Origin: Polytrichum commune
Taxonomy: Eukaryota > Streptophyta > Polytrichopsida > Polytrichales > Polytrichaceae
Reading direction: 5' to 3'
Length of the DNA: 64,000 bases
Assembly: GCA_950295325.1 (NCBI GenBank)
Contig: OX485804.1
Location: 6,880,001 to 6,944,000 of the forward strand
Of this stretch, positions 22,476 to 33,779 are shown piece after piece; positions within the stretch are counted from its first letter, which is position 1; each line of letters opens with the position of its first letter. Below the pieces are notes generated by a model, which had not been told where the DNA came from, did not search any database, and saw only the letters and a program-made list of their open reading frames with translations. Position numbers and translations under genes: made by a program.

Positions 22476-25078
22476 CCATGTACAACTTGTATACATTCAA
22501 GACTTAGTCTAAAGTTTTTTTCCATTGGCTCTTGTTAACGTGTGTCAAATCAAATAGAGATTGGTTATTCTATTGAGATGTGGTGTAAGATTGATGCAAG
22601 TAAATGTGGAAAGCCCCCCCCCCCCTCTTAATGGACTTAGGGGCTCAATGTACGATATACACACATTTTCTACAAGTTTCACTAAGACTTGAATCTATTT
22701 GTTTCTAAGGACTCTCAATCTATGTGGTTGAACCAAAACTTTCAACGACATTAAGGTATTAAATCAATTTGAAAATTGCACTTAAAATTGCTAAAAAGAT
22801 AATAAAGAAAAGACCATTATTGTAGCAAATTATTGAAATAGCCCATCACCACCACCAACTCAATAATATAATTTTATAAACGGGTTTGCCCTATGTCATA
22901 AAGTGCTCATATCTCAAGAGACATATTGACAATTTGATCACTTCAAGATCACATTATGCTCGCATCTTTCATACCAATCTATAGTATTTGTTATTGCAAC
23001 AATCTTGTCAAGTTTCTCATGAAACAATGAACTTTTTGATTATGATGAAACTTCAAACTTGTTGCTACTTCTAGATTCATCATGGAAGGACTGATTCTCC
23101 TTTTTTTGAAATTTCAACCTTAAGGATCCGATCCACGAATGATGCCTTTCAGCTTCTATCATAAGAGCAATTAAAAGGAACCCGTGGAATTGTAAATTTG
23201 AGACACACCCTAAGAAATGATTTACCCCTTAAGACATTAAGGTCTACAAGTCATGAAGACTCATTTTGCACCACAATCAATAATCAAAATTATTTAGTAT
23301 TTTAAAAATAATCTTATCAAAGTGAAAAATCCAAAATAAATGTATACATCATTTACATTTCTTCAATCGGACTATATCTATATAAGGGAAAATGTAGAGT
23401 TTTACGTTCATACATATTAAACCATATTTTAATATATAGCACATGTATCTTGTTTTTGTTGTTTATATTATTACAATCTCTTTGTAAAATCTTGTTTTAA
23501 GTATGTATCAATCTCATAGACCAAGTATATCTTGACTTAAATAATTTTTATGTAGACAATGTCTAGAATCCCAAAAGTGTTAATTTACGTGTAGCATGAA
23601 ATTTCTATGTAGGCTAAACACCCACAATCATGAAAACACCTTCAAATACTTTTAAAGGATAATTTCTCCTTCACAATCTCATCTCTTTTCACAAAACAAG
23701 GCTTCATTTTTGTGGAGATTCTCAAGTTCTTGTCATAAACACCAAGTATGATTTTGAATTCTTAAAGGTTTGAACACAATTACTATTCTAAAAGTTCTTG
23801 GAGTTAGGAAACGAGCTTGGGCTTTTTAGATTCACCTTCTCAAGCTCCTTTATTTAAACCTTACCTAGAACATGAAGTATGAGTATCTCGGACCCTTCCA
23901 AACATGTATGCAAGGGTACGCAACATCTAAACAATCACGATCATGACCTTAGATGCAATGCAAGTATTTTTGTTAATGTGTTTTTCCTTCCTTGATCGTG
24001 AGTACTTCACAATTTGCAAGCCGGACAATTGTTTAAAAAGTTTGTGGTTGACTCGTCAACTACAAATTCAAGCAAATTCATCACATATGTCTGGTTTGGA
24101 TGAATGAGAACAAGTTTGTGAGTTTATTTATATATATATATATATATATATCATGGTATTTCCAATGCCATTAAGGAGTATGTAGATGGGAATATAGACC
24201 TTTGAAGCTTGGGATGATGTGTCAAGTGTATTCTTCTTTCACATCACATTACGAGGGGTTCTTGTCATATGATTCACACCTTACTCATAACGTGTAAATT
24301 GTTAGATTTAAGAAAATAACTTGAAGATTTAAGAAGGGTCCGACATACTTGCACAATTTCAATAAGAGCACAAGGCTGGAACATTAGGTCCCTCATAGTT
24401 ATCACCATAGGAGTAAGGGGAGTCATTCACACAAGAAGCATAAAACTTCTTGAGAACTTACATAACCCCACATTACTAATAAACAAAACAATGAAAACCA
24501 TCCACCAAATAACCATCAAATATCTCACATACCTAGTACTTAATAAGAGAAATCTCAACAATAAACAAGAACCAGTACTCCCCCCCCCCCACATATAGTT
24601 AATGGATATCAAAAGAATATATATATATAAATTATATACATATAGTTTTACAAACAAGAGCCCACCATGTATCAAGGGGCTTGAGCAACGGGCTCAAATT
24701 CACGTCAAATTGCCCGACGTTGGTTTTTTAATTTTTTTCCTTTTTTTGCACAATTTTTATTTATTAACATCTGTATAATTTTGAAGGATTCACAATTTCA
24801 TTTATGACATGCCTCTCAATGTGTCCATAGCCATGTCGAAACAAAAGGGTCATGTATTGTTAGGTATGTCATAACCCATCCATATCTAAAGTAAAAACTA
24901 TACAAGAGGTTGTTGTATATCGTTGGAATGCTATTGGACAATTAGAATATTAAACATATTAGTACACCTAACCATTAAGATCTCAAACGGCTCAAAATGG
25001 GTTGCATGCATTTTCTAAAACCACTTTGAAGGAATGCAATAAGAAATTTATTCATGTGCATGTTACTCCACTTGTGGT
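22476..25078. other. AT-rich spacer with two poly-C tracts
   Basis: C runs of 12 and 11 lie at 22614-22625 and 24580-24590, and a (TA)n run at about 24128-24151. The 82-codon minus ORF at 24427-24675 spans the second C run, which encodes its Gly run, and is considered spurious. No gene or known element was recognised. Confidence 0.45.
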
Positions 25079-25399
25079 TACTCCCTCTGTTTCACAATAA
25101 AACCATGGTTTCTGCATAAACTCCGTGCCAGAATAAAACCATGGTTTCGTTATTACCACTACTCATGCCTATCATTCACGGCTAACAATGGCAGTGCAGC
25201 TGGGCCTACTAATAAATATGGTATATTTATCTAAGAAGCTATAGTAGCCTCGGTAAATACTGTATACTCCGTGCCAACTTGCTAATTTTTGGCAGCTCCC
25301 AATTTTGGTTAAAAAACGCATTGTGGTTCAAAGATGGTCACTGTTCTTAATCCCGCACTGAAATAGAAACCACGGTTTTATTTTGAAACAGAGGGAGTA
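25079..25399. mobile_element. Complete Stowaway-type MITE with TA duplication
   Basis: The element is 25081-25397 (317 bp). The termini are CTCCCTCTGTTTCA and TGAAACAGAGGGAG, exact reverse complements, with similarity continuing to about 35 bp (AATAAAACC.TGGTTTC). A TA dinucleotide flanks each end (25079-25080 and 25398-25399). The terminal sequence is the well-known Stowaway (Tc1/mariner-derived) consensus of plants. There is no coding capacity. Confidence 0.95.
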
Positions 25400-26378
25400 T
25401 TAAAGTCCCATACCACCTCTATCTAGTGGAGTATAAGATTCAAATGTTAGCATTTTTATATGTCCTTATACCTTGCAACAAAGGAAGCACTTTGGCAACG
25501 GGATTAAGTTAGAAAACATGAGTTTCAGAAAGCAAACATATTTATTTCTCTAGTAGGAGAAGAAACCGTGTAGAGCTAGTTGGGAAATTTATTGAATGAA
25601 CTAGGGCCGCAACATTCAAGTATTATAACCATTCAACACGATGGTTATAATGTAGGTGACTAACGCCTAGGCTCTAGTGTCAATACATGCAACGGCTTAG
25701 CTTACTATGGGTCATTCACTATTATATATAGACGATCTCATATCTATATCGATTGTTTGGGTGTTGTATACCTTCATAAATAATATGTCTCTAGTGTGAG
25801 TTGGAGTTGGTTTTAAGTACACACGCTTCATAAGAAAACATGGATCTACATGACACGATCGAATATGATCAAAATACATCATGTCGATTAAATTGGTTTG
25901 CAAGGGACAAAATGTGGTTGTGTTGACATAGATGTGTCCTTTGTGAGCCAATGAAAATGACACAACGCCAATTTGTCATTTTAAATTGTGTCATGTACAT
26001 GCATGCATACATGGACATGGAAACGGAGAAGGACACTACATGAATTCTAGTGTGTGAAGCAACACTACTAGACAACCCAATATTTCGATTTTCAAATTTG
26101 ATCACATACTAGATATTATAGATGAGGGAGACTTGCTACATTCCATAGCAGGGTGACATTTGTACAATATCCAACTTTGCACTCACCATGTTGTGAGGGT
26201 CGCTTGGCTACAATCTATATTCATCCTGCTCGTGTTCAATGTAAGGCACGACACATCAGCAAGATCTAAGATGGTGAGTTCTACAAAGAAATATTTAGAC
26301 ATTATGAAAACCACATTCTCATGTTAAGTTCAGAATCGCAGAATATTCTCTTACACGACTTCTGATGCTGCATTAATC
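25400..26378. other. Spacer, nothing recognised
   Basis: Unique-looking DNA. Two overlapping minus ORFs (25712-25963 and 25869-26105) have no motif, and their ATG-rich tracts of CATG/CATAC repeats suggest chance. Confidence 0.35.
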
Positions 26379-26596
26379 AGGGGAGGATTTTGGAGCATAA
26401 TTGGTCAAAATCCCAGCGCTTCTAAGTCGAAGCAGTTACATGTTGTGATCTTTCGGTTTTTCATAGATTAACTTGAGGTTTATTTCAGAGATTCTTCTCA
26501 AATGATCGGCAATCTTCCTGTAGTCTTGACCATCAACCAGTTATTTCTCAAACTCAACCGGTTTATCTGTAACTAACTAGCAGTTGGTTCTCCCCT
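26379..26596 (+). mobile_element. Family A TIR element, copy 3
   Basis: It begins AGGGGAGGATTTTGGAGCAT and ends GGTTCTCCCC, with the internal family blocks TTACATGTTG, AAATGATCGGCAATCTTCCT and TTATTTCTCAAACTCAACCG. It is more diverged than copies 2 and 5. Confidence 0.8.
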
Positions 26597-26616
26597 CGTT
26601 CATTGCTGTCCACTGC

Positions 26617-26788
26617 TCGGGAAGAACCGGCAGTTAGTTACAGATGAATCGGTTCAGTTTGAGAAATAACCGGTTGAAGTTGGAGACTTCAAGAGAATTA
26701 CTGATCATTTTAGAGGAATCTATAGAAGAATATACCTCAACTAAAAAAAAGCAAAACCGGAAGTTGTCAACACGTAATCGGCTGGATC
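26617..26788 (-). mobile_element. Family A TIR element, copy 4a (inverted, truncated)
   Basis: It reads from GAAGAACCGGCAGTTAGTTA to GTAATCGGCTGGATCA, the reverse complement of the family order. The part that should carry the GGGGAGATTTTTGGGC end is missing, and copy 4b starts four bases later. Confidence 0.8.
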
Positions 26789-26791
26789 AAT

Positions 26792-27012
26792 GATCGAGGA
26801 GAACCGGTGGTTAGTTCCAGATGAACCGGTTGACTTTGAGAAATAACCGGTTGAAGTTCAAGAGTGCAGGAAAATTACCGATCGTTTTAGAGGAATTTAT
26901 AGAATATACCCCAATTTAATAAAGGGATCCCGGAGGATGTCAACATGGAACCACCGGTTGGACTTGCAAACACTAGGATCTCAACCGGTTATGCCCAAAA
27001 ATCTCCCCGATC
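26792..27012 (-). mobile_element. Family A TIR element, copy 4b (inverted, near complete)
   Basis: The ends are GATCGAGGAGAACCGG (26792) and TCTCCCCGATC (27002-27012). All family blocks are present in reverse order. It forms an inverted pair with copy 5, spaced by 270 bp. Confidence 0.85.
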
Positions 27013-27282
27013 ACTGGCCCAAAAACTTCCTGGGCACTGTTGCTGTCAACGTGCCTTTGATTCCCGGTCCCAAGGAACACTACTATAAAGCTCCATATAT
27101 AATGTTATGTACAGGTGGAACACTGTTTCAAAGCTCCATTTATTGTTTATGTACAAGTTGAACAGGCACGGTTGGGAAGCATTGGTCATTGTACCTTCCT
27201 CTTCGTGCAACGCTCAAGAGGGTGCTCAATGATAGATCACGATTCCCGAACTTGGATGACGAAACCGAGTGTTCAATGCAAT
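27013..27282. other. Segment enclosed by inverted family A copies
   Basis: Contains AAGCTCCATATATAATGTTATGTACAGGTGGAACACT and a shortened echo of it 50 bases later (AAGCTCCATTTATTG then TATGTACAAGTTGAACA), i.e. a small internal duplication. ORFs crossing it (26937-27161 plus, 27140-27358 minus) run into family A sequence and are not credible genes. Confidence 0.4.
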
Positions 27283-27509
27283 GACCGGGGAGATTTTTGG
27301 GCATAACCGGCTGAGATCCTAGCGTTTGCAAGTCCAGCCGGTTACATGTTGATGACATCCTCCGATTCTCCTTTCTTAAATTGGGGTATATTCTTCTATA
27401 GATTCCTCTAAACTGATCGGCAATTCTCCTGCAGTCTTGATGAACTTCAACCGGTTATTTCTCAAAGTCAACCGGTTCATCTGTAACTAACTGCCGGTTC
27501 TCCCCGATC
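27283..27509 (+). mobile_element. Family A TIR element, copy 5 (near complete)
   Basis: The ends are GACCGGGGAGATTTTTGGGC and GGTTCTCCCCGATC. It is the best-preserved copy with copies 2 and 4b, retaining AACCGGTTATT, TCAACCGGTTCAT and CTGTAACTAACTGCCGG. Confidence 0.88.
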
Positions 27510-28019
27510 ATAGGTTCAATAGGCTTTCAAGAACAGTGGGAACTCGATCGGACAATGAACGAAACGATTCTATTTAAAGAATGCGGTGCTGAATCTGCGT
27601 GCTGGTGCAAAAGTCTCGATGATAGTAGAGTAAGTTAACCCTGGTGGGACGGCACTCTCTCATGATCATCCAACCCATTGAAGGTGTAACGTTGCGATTG
27701 ACTATAAATCCGACTTCCTCTTGCGATTCTGGATACGGATGCATGCAGTTTTGGCCTACCGCAATCAATCGAACGTAGCTAGCCATCCAACGATTGAGCG
27801 TCCTTCTTCGTGAATCGTTGGAACTGTTTCGCAGAAATCAGTACAGGAATCGTGTTGTCTTATTGCTCGTTTTCTTCCCACTAGATGGTTAAACATAGAT
27901 AGATAGACAGTTGTGAACTCCAGCTCCACAGGAAAGAGGGTTATAAAACTGTGATCGTGGATTCGGAATCTACAAATGTTCTTTGATCGTAGAATCGTTC
28001 AGTGAAAATAGAAGTAGTG
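27510..28019 (-). other. Less AT-rich segment with a 70-codon ORF of unknown status
   Basis: The minus frame 27786-27574 begins MASYVRLIAVGQNCMHPYPE and is open for 70 codons in a stretch that is clearly less AT-rich than its surroundings. No family is recognised and no splice partner is found downstream, where family A copies begin. It could be a lost first exon or chance. Confidence 0.25.
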
Positions 28020-30200
28020 GTAAGACCATGTGATGATTCCCGTAGTGGGGAGTGTTGAGCGGGGAGCGGTAACTTGTGAGTTGTGAGGGAGGTGAAATAT
28101 TCGGTACTGGGCCCACTGGATCCTATAATTATGGTATTTTGGTATACATAATAACAATTTTAGTGTAGTAATAGGAAGGGTGGAGGGAAAACAAAGTGCG
28201 ATGTTCCCAATGAATGCCTAAATGATCTGTTACATTTAGTAAACATACAGACTTGGTGGATGAAAGTATGGAAAAGAAATCTACTGTTGTTGATAGATTC
28301 CACGTCCACTCATTCAAACATATATATATATGCAAGCACAAATTATTTGAAGATTTCACTTAGGAGTCATTGCGAAGGACATGAACTTAAGAGCTTGGAC
28401 AAAGATAGATGTAGAAGAGGAATTGCTCCCACAAACAAAAGTTCATTGATTGAGGTGATTTAAAAGAAATCCATCAATCCAATTCAATCCAATTCAATCA
28501 ATTTTATCCACATTCAGTTTAGTCATATCCAATGTGAGAGGCATTTCAAGTTTAGGGCTTGGGGAGGTGCGCCTTTCATTAAAAACCAAGAACCACGTGC
28601 ATTCGCAACATAATCTAAAAACCCCCTTTATACAAGCTTTTTTTGGGTGTAAAATCAAGCAATACATGTATGTTATAAAAATATGAGTGAGGGTGTGTAT
28701 ATGTAGAGAAAATTCTACTCATATGTAGTCATACACATAAGTATACAAATATGCTTTTGAATAATAATGAAACCCTATCATATGTATAATGTGAAACCCT
28801 AGCATTCATTACTAAAGTTGTTGAAGACTTTTTCATCCCTTAGATGTAACTCATAAGCATCTTAGTCTACAATATATGTCACAAAAGCTAATGCAATCAT
28901 TGTTTCTAAATCTACCATCAAATGATCCATAAGATCATAAGTCCATTTATTGTTAGTTTCTTTTTGATACCAACATAAACCAATCTCCATGCTTGATCCT
29001 AGAACTTGCAAAAATTGTGATCCCTAAATATTTGATCCAAATTGTTGCACACACTGGATGTTTACTAAAGATACAAAAAAGACTGAAAGAAAACGCATTT
29101 GGGAATCAACACCCTTGCAATTTTGATGCCACCCATGATCTAATGAAGGCATCAACCACAAAGAAGCGATGGTTGTTCCTCTTGCAACCTTAAGCAAAAA
29201 GTGGCCTTGTTCTCAACTCAACTATCCCTTCTAGAACCCTAATACTGCCTTTTCCATACATACATGAATGAGATAAGAAAATGAGGAAATCGTTCATCCC
29301 AATTTCATGCAATATTATTAAACATAATACATAAAATCTAGTGACCCTACCATACAATACAAATGTTATATCTTTTGTAGAGGTTCTCCATACATGTACA
29401 TAGCTACAAGTTATAACTTGCGTAGCATATGTATATGTAGTACGGAATAACTCAAATTAATATGCCTTTTGTGCACTCACGTATACTCATGTGTGTGTGT
29501 TATGAAAGGTGCACCCCCCGGGGTTCAATGATTTTAGACAATGATCACACAAATCACAGTGAAATAAATATAACTATTATTTATGAAAACCAAATAAATG
29601 CTACACTAAATTAAAAACATGTGTATACTCACACCAAAAAATGAGAAGTCATGTACCCGCATCCATACTCCAATTGTCCTCACTACTACCTGCATGATCA
29701 TTGTGTTCCTTTGCCTCTATATCCACGAAGGGCAAGACACAAAGATCATAATGTGCATATCTAAGAGGTGTAATGGTGGGTACCATCCGTGCTGCTTGAG
29801 ACTCAGCATACACAAGGACTTGTGAGGAGGGGACATTAATTGTTTCTTTCATTTTCTTGCACATAACATCCAAGAAGGTTAGACACAACTAGCAAAAGAC
29901 TATATGATTCACAACAATACCCAACAACCTTAAACCATTTAAATCAACGAACTTACTCACTCAATCATGATTTCCTTGGAACTTTTTGAGTTGGCTTTTC
30001 CTCATCTTCTGCTGCCATGTTCAAGGATTGCAAGCCGCAAATCAAAGGAGATGGTGTTGGATCATGCAAAGGGGCTAATATGACATTGTAAATGACAACG
30101 CCTCTCTCAAATGCGACAAGGTATCGACCATTACGTCGACAAGCATGAATCAGTGCACATGTAACATACACATACATGGACACCATAACCAATTGGCCAT
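28020..30200 (-). pseudogene. Decayed multi-exon coding remnant (family D, copy 1)
   Basis: Exon-like minus frames occur in order. One, about 30192-29965, contains ALIHACRRNGRYLVAFERGV and a KPTQKVPRKS end. Another, about 29860-29645, contains MKETINVPSSQVLVYAESQA and VLPFVDIEAKEH. A third, about 28970-28800, contains KWTYDLMDHLMVDLETMIAL and DAYELHLRDEKVF with one stop. The first two have protein-level counterparts in copy 2 (DDEEPIQRVF and ILPFVDVEVKECIEH at 34150-34800), and the 28020-28230 part matches 33780-33960 (AGCGGTAACTTGTGAG word). Conservation of reading frame between two otherwise diverged copies argues that a real gene or gene-carrying element was duplicated here. The product is not recognised. 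Several internal stops make both copies pseudogenes. Confidence 0.4.
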
Positions 30201-30239
30201 TGATGGTAGAATTGAAATAAAATTATTAAAATATTTATA

Positions 30240-30640
30240 AGAAAAACTATGTGTACAGTGTCTACGCAAAGCAGGGAAAGGAGAGAAGGATGGTGAAGTG
30301 AACGGCCAGGCGGAGACAGACTGGGTGGCTGCGGAAGACAAAGTGGAAGGAGCGAGGGCCGAGAGAAGCCAGGTGGCGGCTTGCGGGGGTAAGCAGCAGT
30401 AGCGGCCAGGGTAATACCCGGGTACCTGGAGGGAGTTGCAAGGGCCGGGACGAGTCGTGACCGGAGCTCTGGACCCCGGTTATATGGAGCTGGGTGTCTG
30501 AGGAAGACGACCTACGCATGCCACGTGGATGGGATGGAGAGCCGTTGGGGAACGGGCTTAAGACTCGGGAACGGCCGCTCAAGCCGATGGGAACGCGTTG
30601 AGGCGGCGGGCACGGAAGCCCAACCATTAGGGAATGGATG
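30240..30640. other. GC-rich island
   Basis: It is sharply more GC-rich than both flanks. A 121-codon minus frame (30627-30262) is open, but its Pro/Ser/Arg/Leu-rich composition is what GC-rich non-coding DNA gives. A purine tract (GGGAAAGGAGAGAAGGA at 30273-30289) followed by TGGTGAAG could be a polypurine tract next to an LTR start; this is a guess. Confidence 0.4.
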
Positions 30641-31105
30641 TAGATGTTTAGTACGATAGCTTAAGCTTTAGTGATGATGTAGTCACTTCTTGGATGAGAG
30701 GCAAGCACTTAGTGATTATAGGAAGTGACCACTTAGTAGTTAACCAACAATGAGTAGACACGTACTTACTAATGCGGAAGGATGAAAGACAATGCCAAGG
30801 GATTTCCATCCCTTGGATGACATTAACCGCTTTAACCATCTAAGTAATGAAAGGATAAGATCTTGGATGAATGACTCATGAATGCTAACCGTACACACCT
30901 AGGCACATCTAGGTATTAGAAGGAATTGCAACCAATCCACTTCTCACGAACATCTATATTTAGCACGTGTGGTTTCTGTAAATAGATCCGTCAGACCTAA
31001 ATTTAGACTACAGCCTTAATTCAGACTAAAATTAGCCTAATTAGACATTTGGCATTAGGGGCCACACCTAACCGCTAATTCAACCAATTATAAGATTTCA
31101 AAACC

Positions 31106-31115
31106 TATATAAAGG
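31106..31115 (+). promoter_or_regulatory. TATA box of LTR-like segment
   Basis: TATATAAAGG lies in an otherwise suitable context (AT-rich upstream, GGGGGCACTACGG downstream, and CAACAATCCAAC about 40-55 bases downstream as a possible start region). No downstream ORF is attached to it. Confidence 0.5.
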
Positions 31116-31372
31116 GGGCACTACGGACCCCTATAGCACCTCATTATTCATTTCAACAATCCAACGTGAGCGTCAAGAGGAGCATTATCGGGAGCGTTTT
31201 AACGAAGACCTATTTGGAGCATTATCGGGAGCGATTTGAAGACAATCGGAGCTTCGCGATTTTACTCGAGGAATCGAAGATCTTTTCGAGCTTGAAGACT
31301 TAAAGGATTGAAATATATCCTCGAGCTTGAAGACTTAAAGGATTGAAATATTATCCTCGAACTTGAAGACGA

Positions 31373-32100
31373 CTGAAGGCCCAAGGCTGAGGGACCACGA
31401 GGCCGCAAGGCGTGAAGACGAAGGCCGAAGACTTAGAGAAATTTGAAGACTCTAAAACTCTTAGAGAAACTTGAAGACTCTAAAACTTTTAGAGATATTC
31501 GAAGACTGAAGGCCCAAGGCTAAGGGACCACGAGGCCGCGAGGCGTGAAGACGAAGACCGAAGACTTAGCGACATTTGAAGATACTCGAAGACGAACGCC
31601 TTCGAGTTTGAAGACCGAATTTAGACTGAGAGCCCGCGATACTGAAGGCCCGCGGACTGGAGACCGCGACTGGAGGACCGCGGAACCGGACGACGAGTTA
31701 CGAGACTTGAAGATTGATTCATAACGAATCCGAAGACTTGGAGATTTGAAGATCCCTTTTGGGTGTATCTTGAAGATTGAGGGCCCGAGGTACTGAGAGA
31801 CCACGAGACCGTAGGAGCGAAGACTAAAGACCTACGAAGTACTTGAAGACTTGATTGAAGACTTTTGAAGACCGGAAGAACATGGAAAACTAAAGGACCA
31901 CAAGACTGAGGGCCCATGAGACTGGAGGACCGAGAAGACTTTAGGACTTGAAGGTCTTCCCGAAAGATTTCGCACTCAAAAGACTACACGACCTTGAAGA
32001 CCCTAAAAGCCTTGTTCGAGAATTGGGGGACTGAGGGCCCGCAGGACCGCAAGCCCAAGACCAAGGCCCCGCAAGTTCAAAGACACTTTTGGAAACTGGA
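31373..32100. repeat. 133-bp GA-rich tandem array, six units
   Basis: The word CTGA(A/G)GGCCC starts at about 31373, 31506, 31642, 31777, 31906 and 32031, giving periods of 125-136 bp. The first two units are most alike and share GGGACCACGAGGCCGC and GGCGTGAAGACGAAG. GAAGAC or GAAGACT recurs many times within each unit. The array is purine-rich on the plus strand and has stops in all frames. Confidence 0.85.
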
Positions 32101-32706
32101 TTTAAGGAGTTTATAAACCAAGGTCTAAGATACTTCTGGGACTAAGGAGAAGTCAAGATATCAAAGGCTAAGATACCTTAGAAACTAAGGTATTCTTTGA
32201 AGACTAAGGAGATTTCCTAAAGGATCTCGAGACCGATGTACTCAAAGAAAATAGGAAGATCGGAGAAGATCCTTTCAAGGAATTTAGATCGAGAGAAGTG
32301 TTCGAGGACGAAGAATTAAACTCTCATGATTAGAGAATACAAAGAGAAACCAGACAAAAGGAACTTTTAAGAGATTGAAGACATGGAGAGGGCTACAAGC
32401 CATCATTCGAGAATAAGAGAATGTGAAGACCATCAATTAGTCACTCTCTCATGAAAGTTAGTATATCATAAATGGATTACTAAAATGACTTATGAAATTG
32501 TGTACTTTGATTGAGGATTTAGAATTGGAAATGAAATTGAAGAATGTTTTGATACCATTACATTGATTGCAAAAGCACTCTTTATGTTTACAACACTTAA
32601 CCTCAACATTAGGATTTCGGGGAACATAAGCTTGAAAGCTTAGGCTACTTTCTCCTTAGAGATTTATCCAAGAGGAAACACCTTCAAAAGTTAATTTAGA
32701 TAAGTG

Positions 32707-32782
32707 TAGTGTCCATGTAAACCGGTCAGCAGCGGGTTACACCGTCTAAGTTGCTGAGGGTTTGAAGGTGACCTCGACACTA
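32707..32782. repeat. Three-tier nested hairpin
   Basis: Nested complementary pairs occur in correct order: TAGTGTC/GACACTA (32707-32713 with 32776-32782), AAACC/GGTTT (32719-32723 with 32759-32763) and TCAGCA/TGCTGA (32726-32731 with 32752-32757). The apical loop is 20 bases. The internal spacers are unequal (5 and 12 bases), so it is an interrupted stem. Confidence 0.6.
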
Positions 32783-32914
32783 TGGCCAAATAATTACTCT
32801 TACTCGCAGATGTTAAGCACCAAGGACAACATCTCCCGGCTTATTCAACGCTTCGATTAGGAATTGCAAAGAATCACGGTGCTTCTCACGTGGCCTTCTC
32901 CATGCGACACTACC

Positions 32915-33770
32915 TTACACTAGTTGCTCCTTCATTGTAGTGCAATTGAAGAAGATACCTAGGGATTCCACCTCAGCCACAGAAAGACCACTTGCTTTGT
33001 TGAAAACAAACTTTGGATGGGGCTCCTTATGGAAGAACATCATGATACCAAATGTGGTATCTACAAGCAATACAATCTTTTTCCAATCATCAAGCAAGAA
33101 CGAAAAACACACTAAATGAAAACAACAACAATAGAATGTTTAAAAATATTACATATTGTTAGTGTCGCAACCATAGGGGAGCATAAAGGCAACTCATCAA
33201 TTGCCCACCAATCCTTTGCCAATGAAAACCCACATGATACAACGTATGTTCTAACATCATCCCTAACTAAATTGAACTTGAGAAGAAACAAAAGCAATGG
33301 AGTGTTGATTCATGTATGTTTCATGTGATTTGGATTAATGATGAATACAAACAATGCCTTGATATCCTTAGGGTTGTGCTCAATCTATGATGGAAATGAA
33401 TTTGCAACTAACAGACTCCCTGGCAATCCGGTAATGGTCAAATTGAATCCACCAACTTTGCAAATATCAGATGAAACACAAGTTTTCTGAATTGTGCCAA
33501 CATGCACAAATCACATAAAACAAAGCTTCATAATAATCAAACACTTATATGATAGCACTGAGTTAGAATTGAAATTTAGTTGGATGAATGTATTACATGC
33601 CTACTAATCTTCTAGATTTCAAAAGTGGAAACCAACACCAGGTTTTTAGTTGCACCATTCTCCACAATTAGTGAAACCTTTAGGCCACATGTTGATGTTG
33701 AAGTACAAAAGCATATTGTCTAGGAGCAATACAAGATTGGAATGGACTAGAGTTAGGGCAATGTCATCAA
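32915..33770 (-). pseudogene. Decayed exon series of unknown gene
   Basis: The minus frame 33112-32915 (LLDDWKKIVLLVDTTFGIMM, then PKFVFNKASGLSVAEVESLG) is directly preceded by a good acceptor (TTGTTGTTTTCATTTAG ending at about 33113). Upstream, 33297-33160 is open (FNLVRDDVRTYVVSCGFSLA, KDWWAIDELPLCSP). Further up, near 33480-33370, CVSSDICKVGGFNLTITGLP is followed by GSLLVANSFPS, and near 33770-33640 IALTLVHSNLVLLLDN is readable. The pieces have coding character but are interrupted by stops. The order on the minus strand suggests they are downstream exons of the family D copy 2 gene. No family was recognised. Confidence 0.38.
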
Positions 33771-33779
33771 GGGGAATGC

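Larger units (their letters stand above)
30641..32700 (+). mobile_element. LTR-like regulatory segment with TATA box and GA-rich tandem array
   Basis: No coding frame of note is present on the plus strand for 2 kb. A promoter-like stretch at 31080-31150 contains CCTATATAAAGGGGGCA, followed by a C/T-rich and A-rich start-site-like region. Downstream is a purine-rich, untranslated stretch dense in GAAGAC words and built of 133-bp units. U3-TATA-R-U5 architecture would explain this as a long (solo) LTR. Defined TG...CA termini and a 5-bp target duplication were looked for and not found. Confidence 0.4.

Noticed and set aside
24427-24675. 82-codon minus ORF as a small gene
   Set aside because: Its Gly run is the antisense of an 11-base C tract, and the rest is AT-rich low complexity.
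30262-30627. 121-codon minus ORF (Pro/Ser/Leu/Arg-rich) as a gene
   Set aside because: It lies wholly in a GC-rich island where open frames arise by composition; no motif, splice site or homologous block.
32915-33770. Assignment of the exon blocks to a VPS13-like lipid-transfer protein
   Set aside because: The resemblance (GFNLTI.GLPGSLL) is a vague impression only; no domain order or length supports it.
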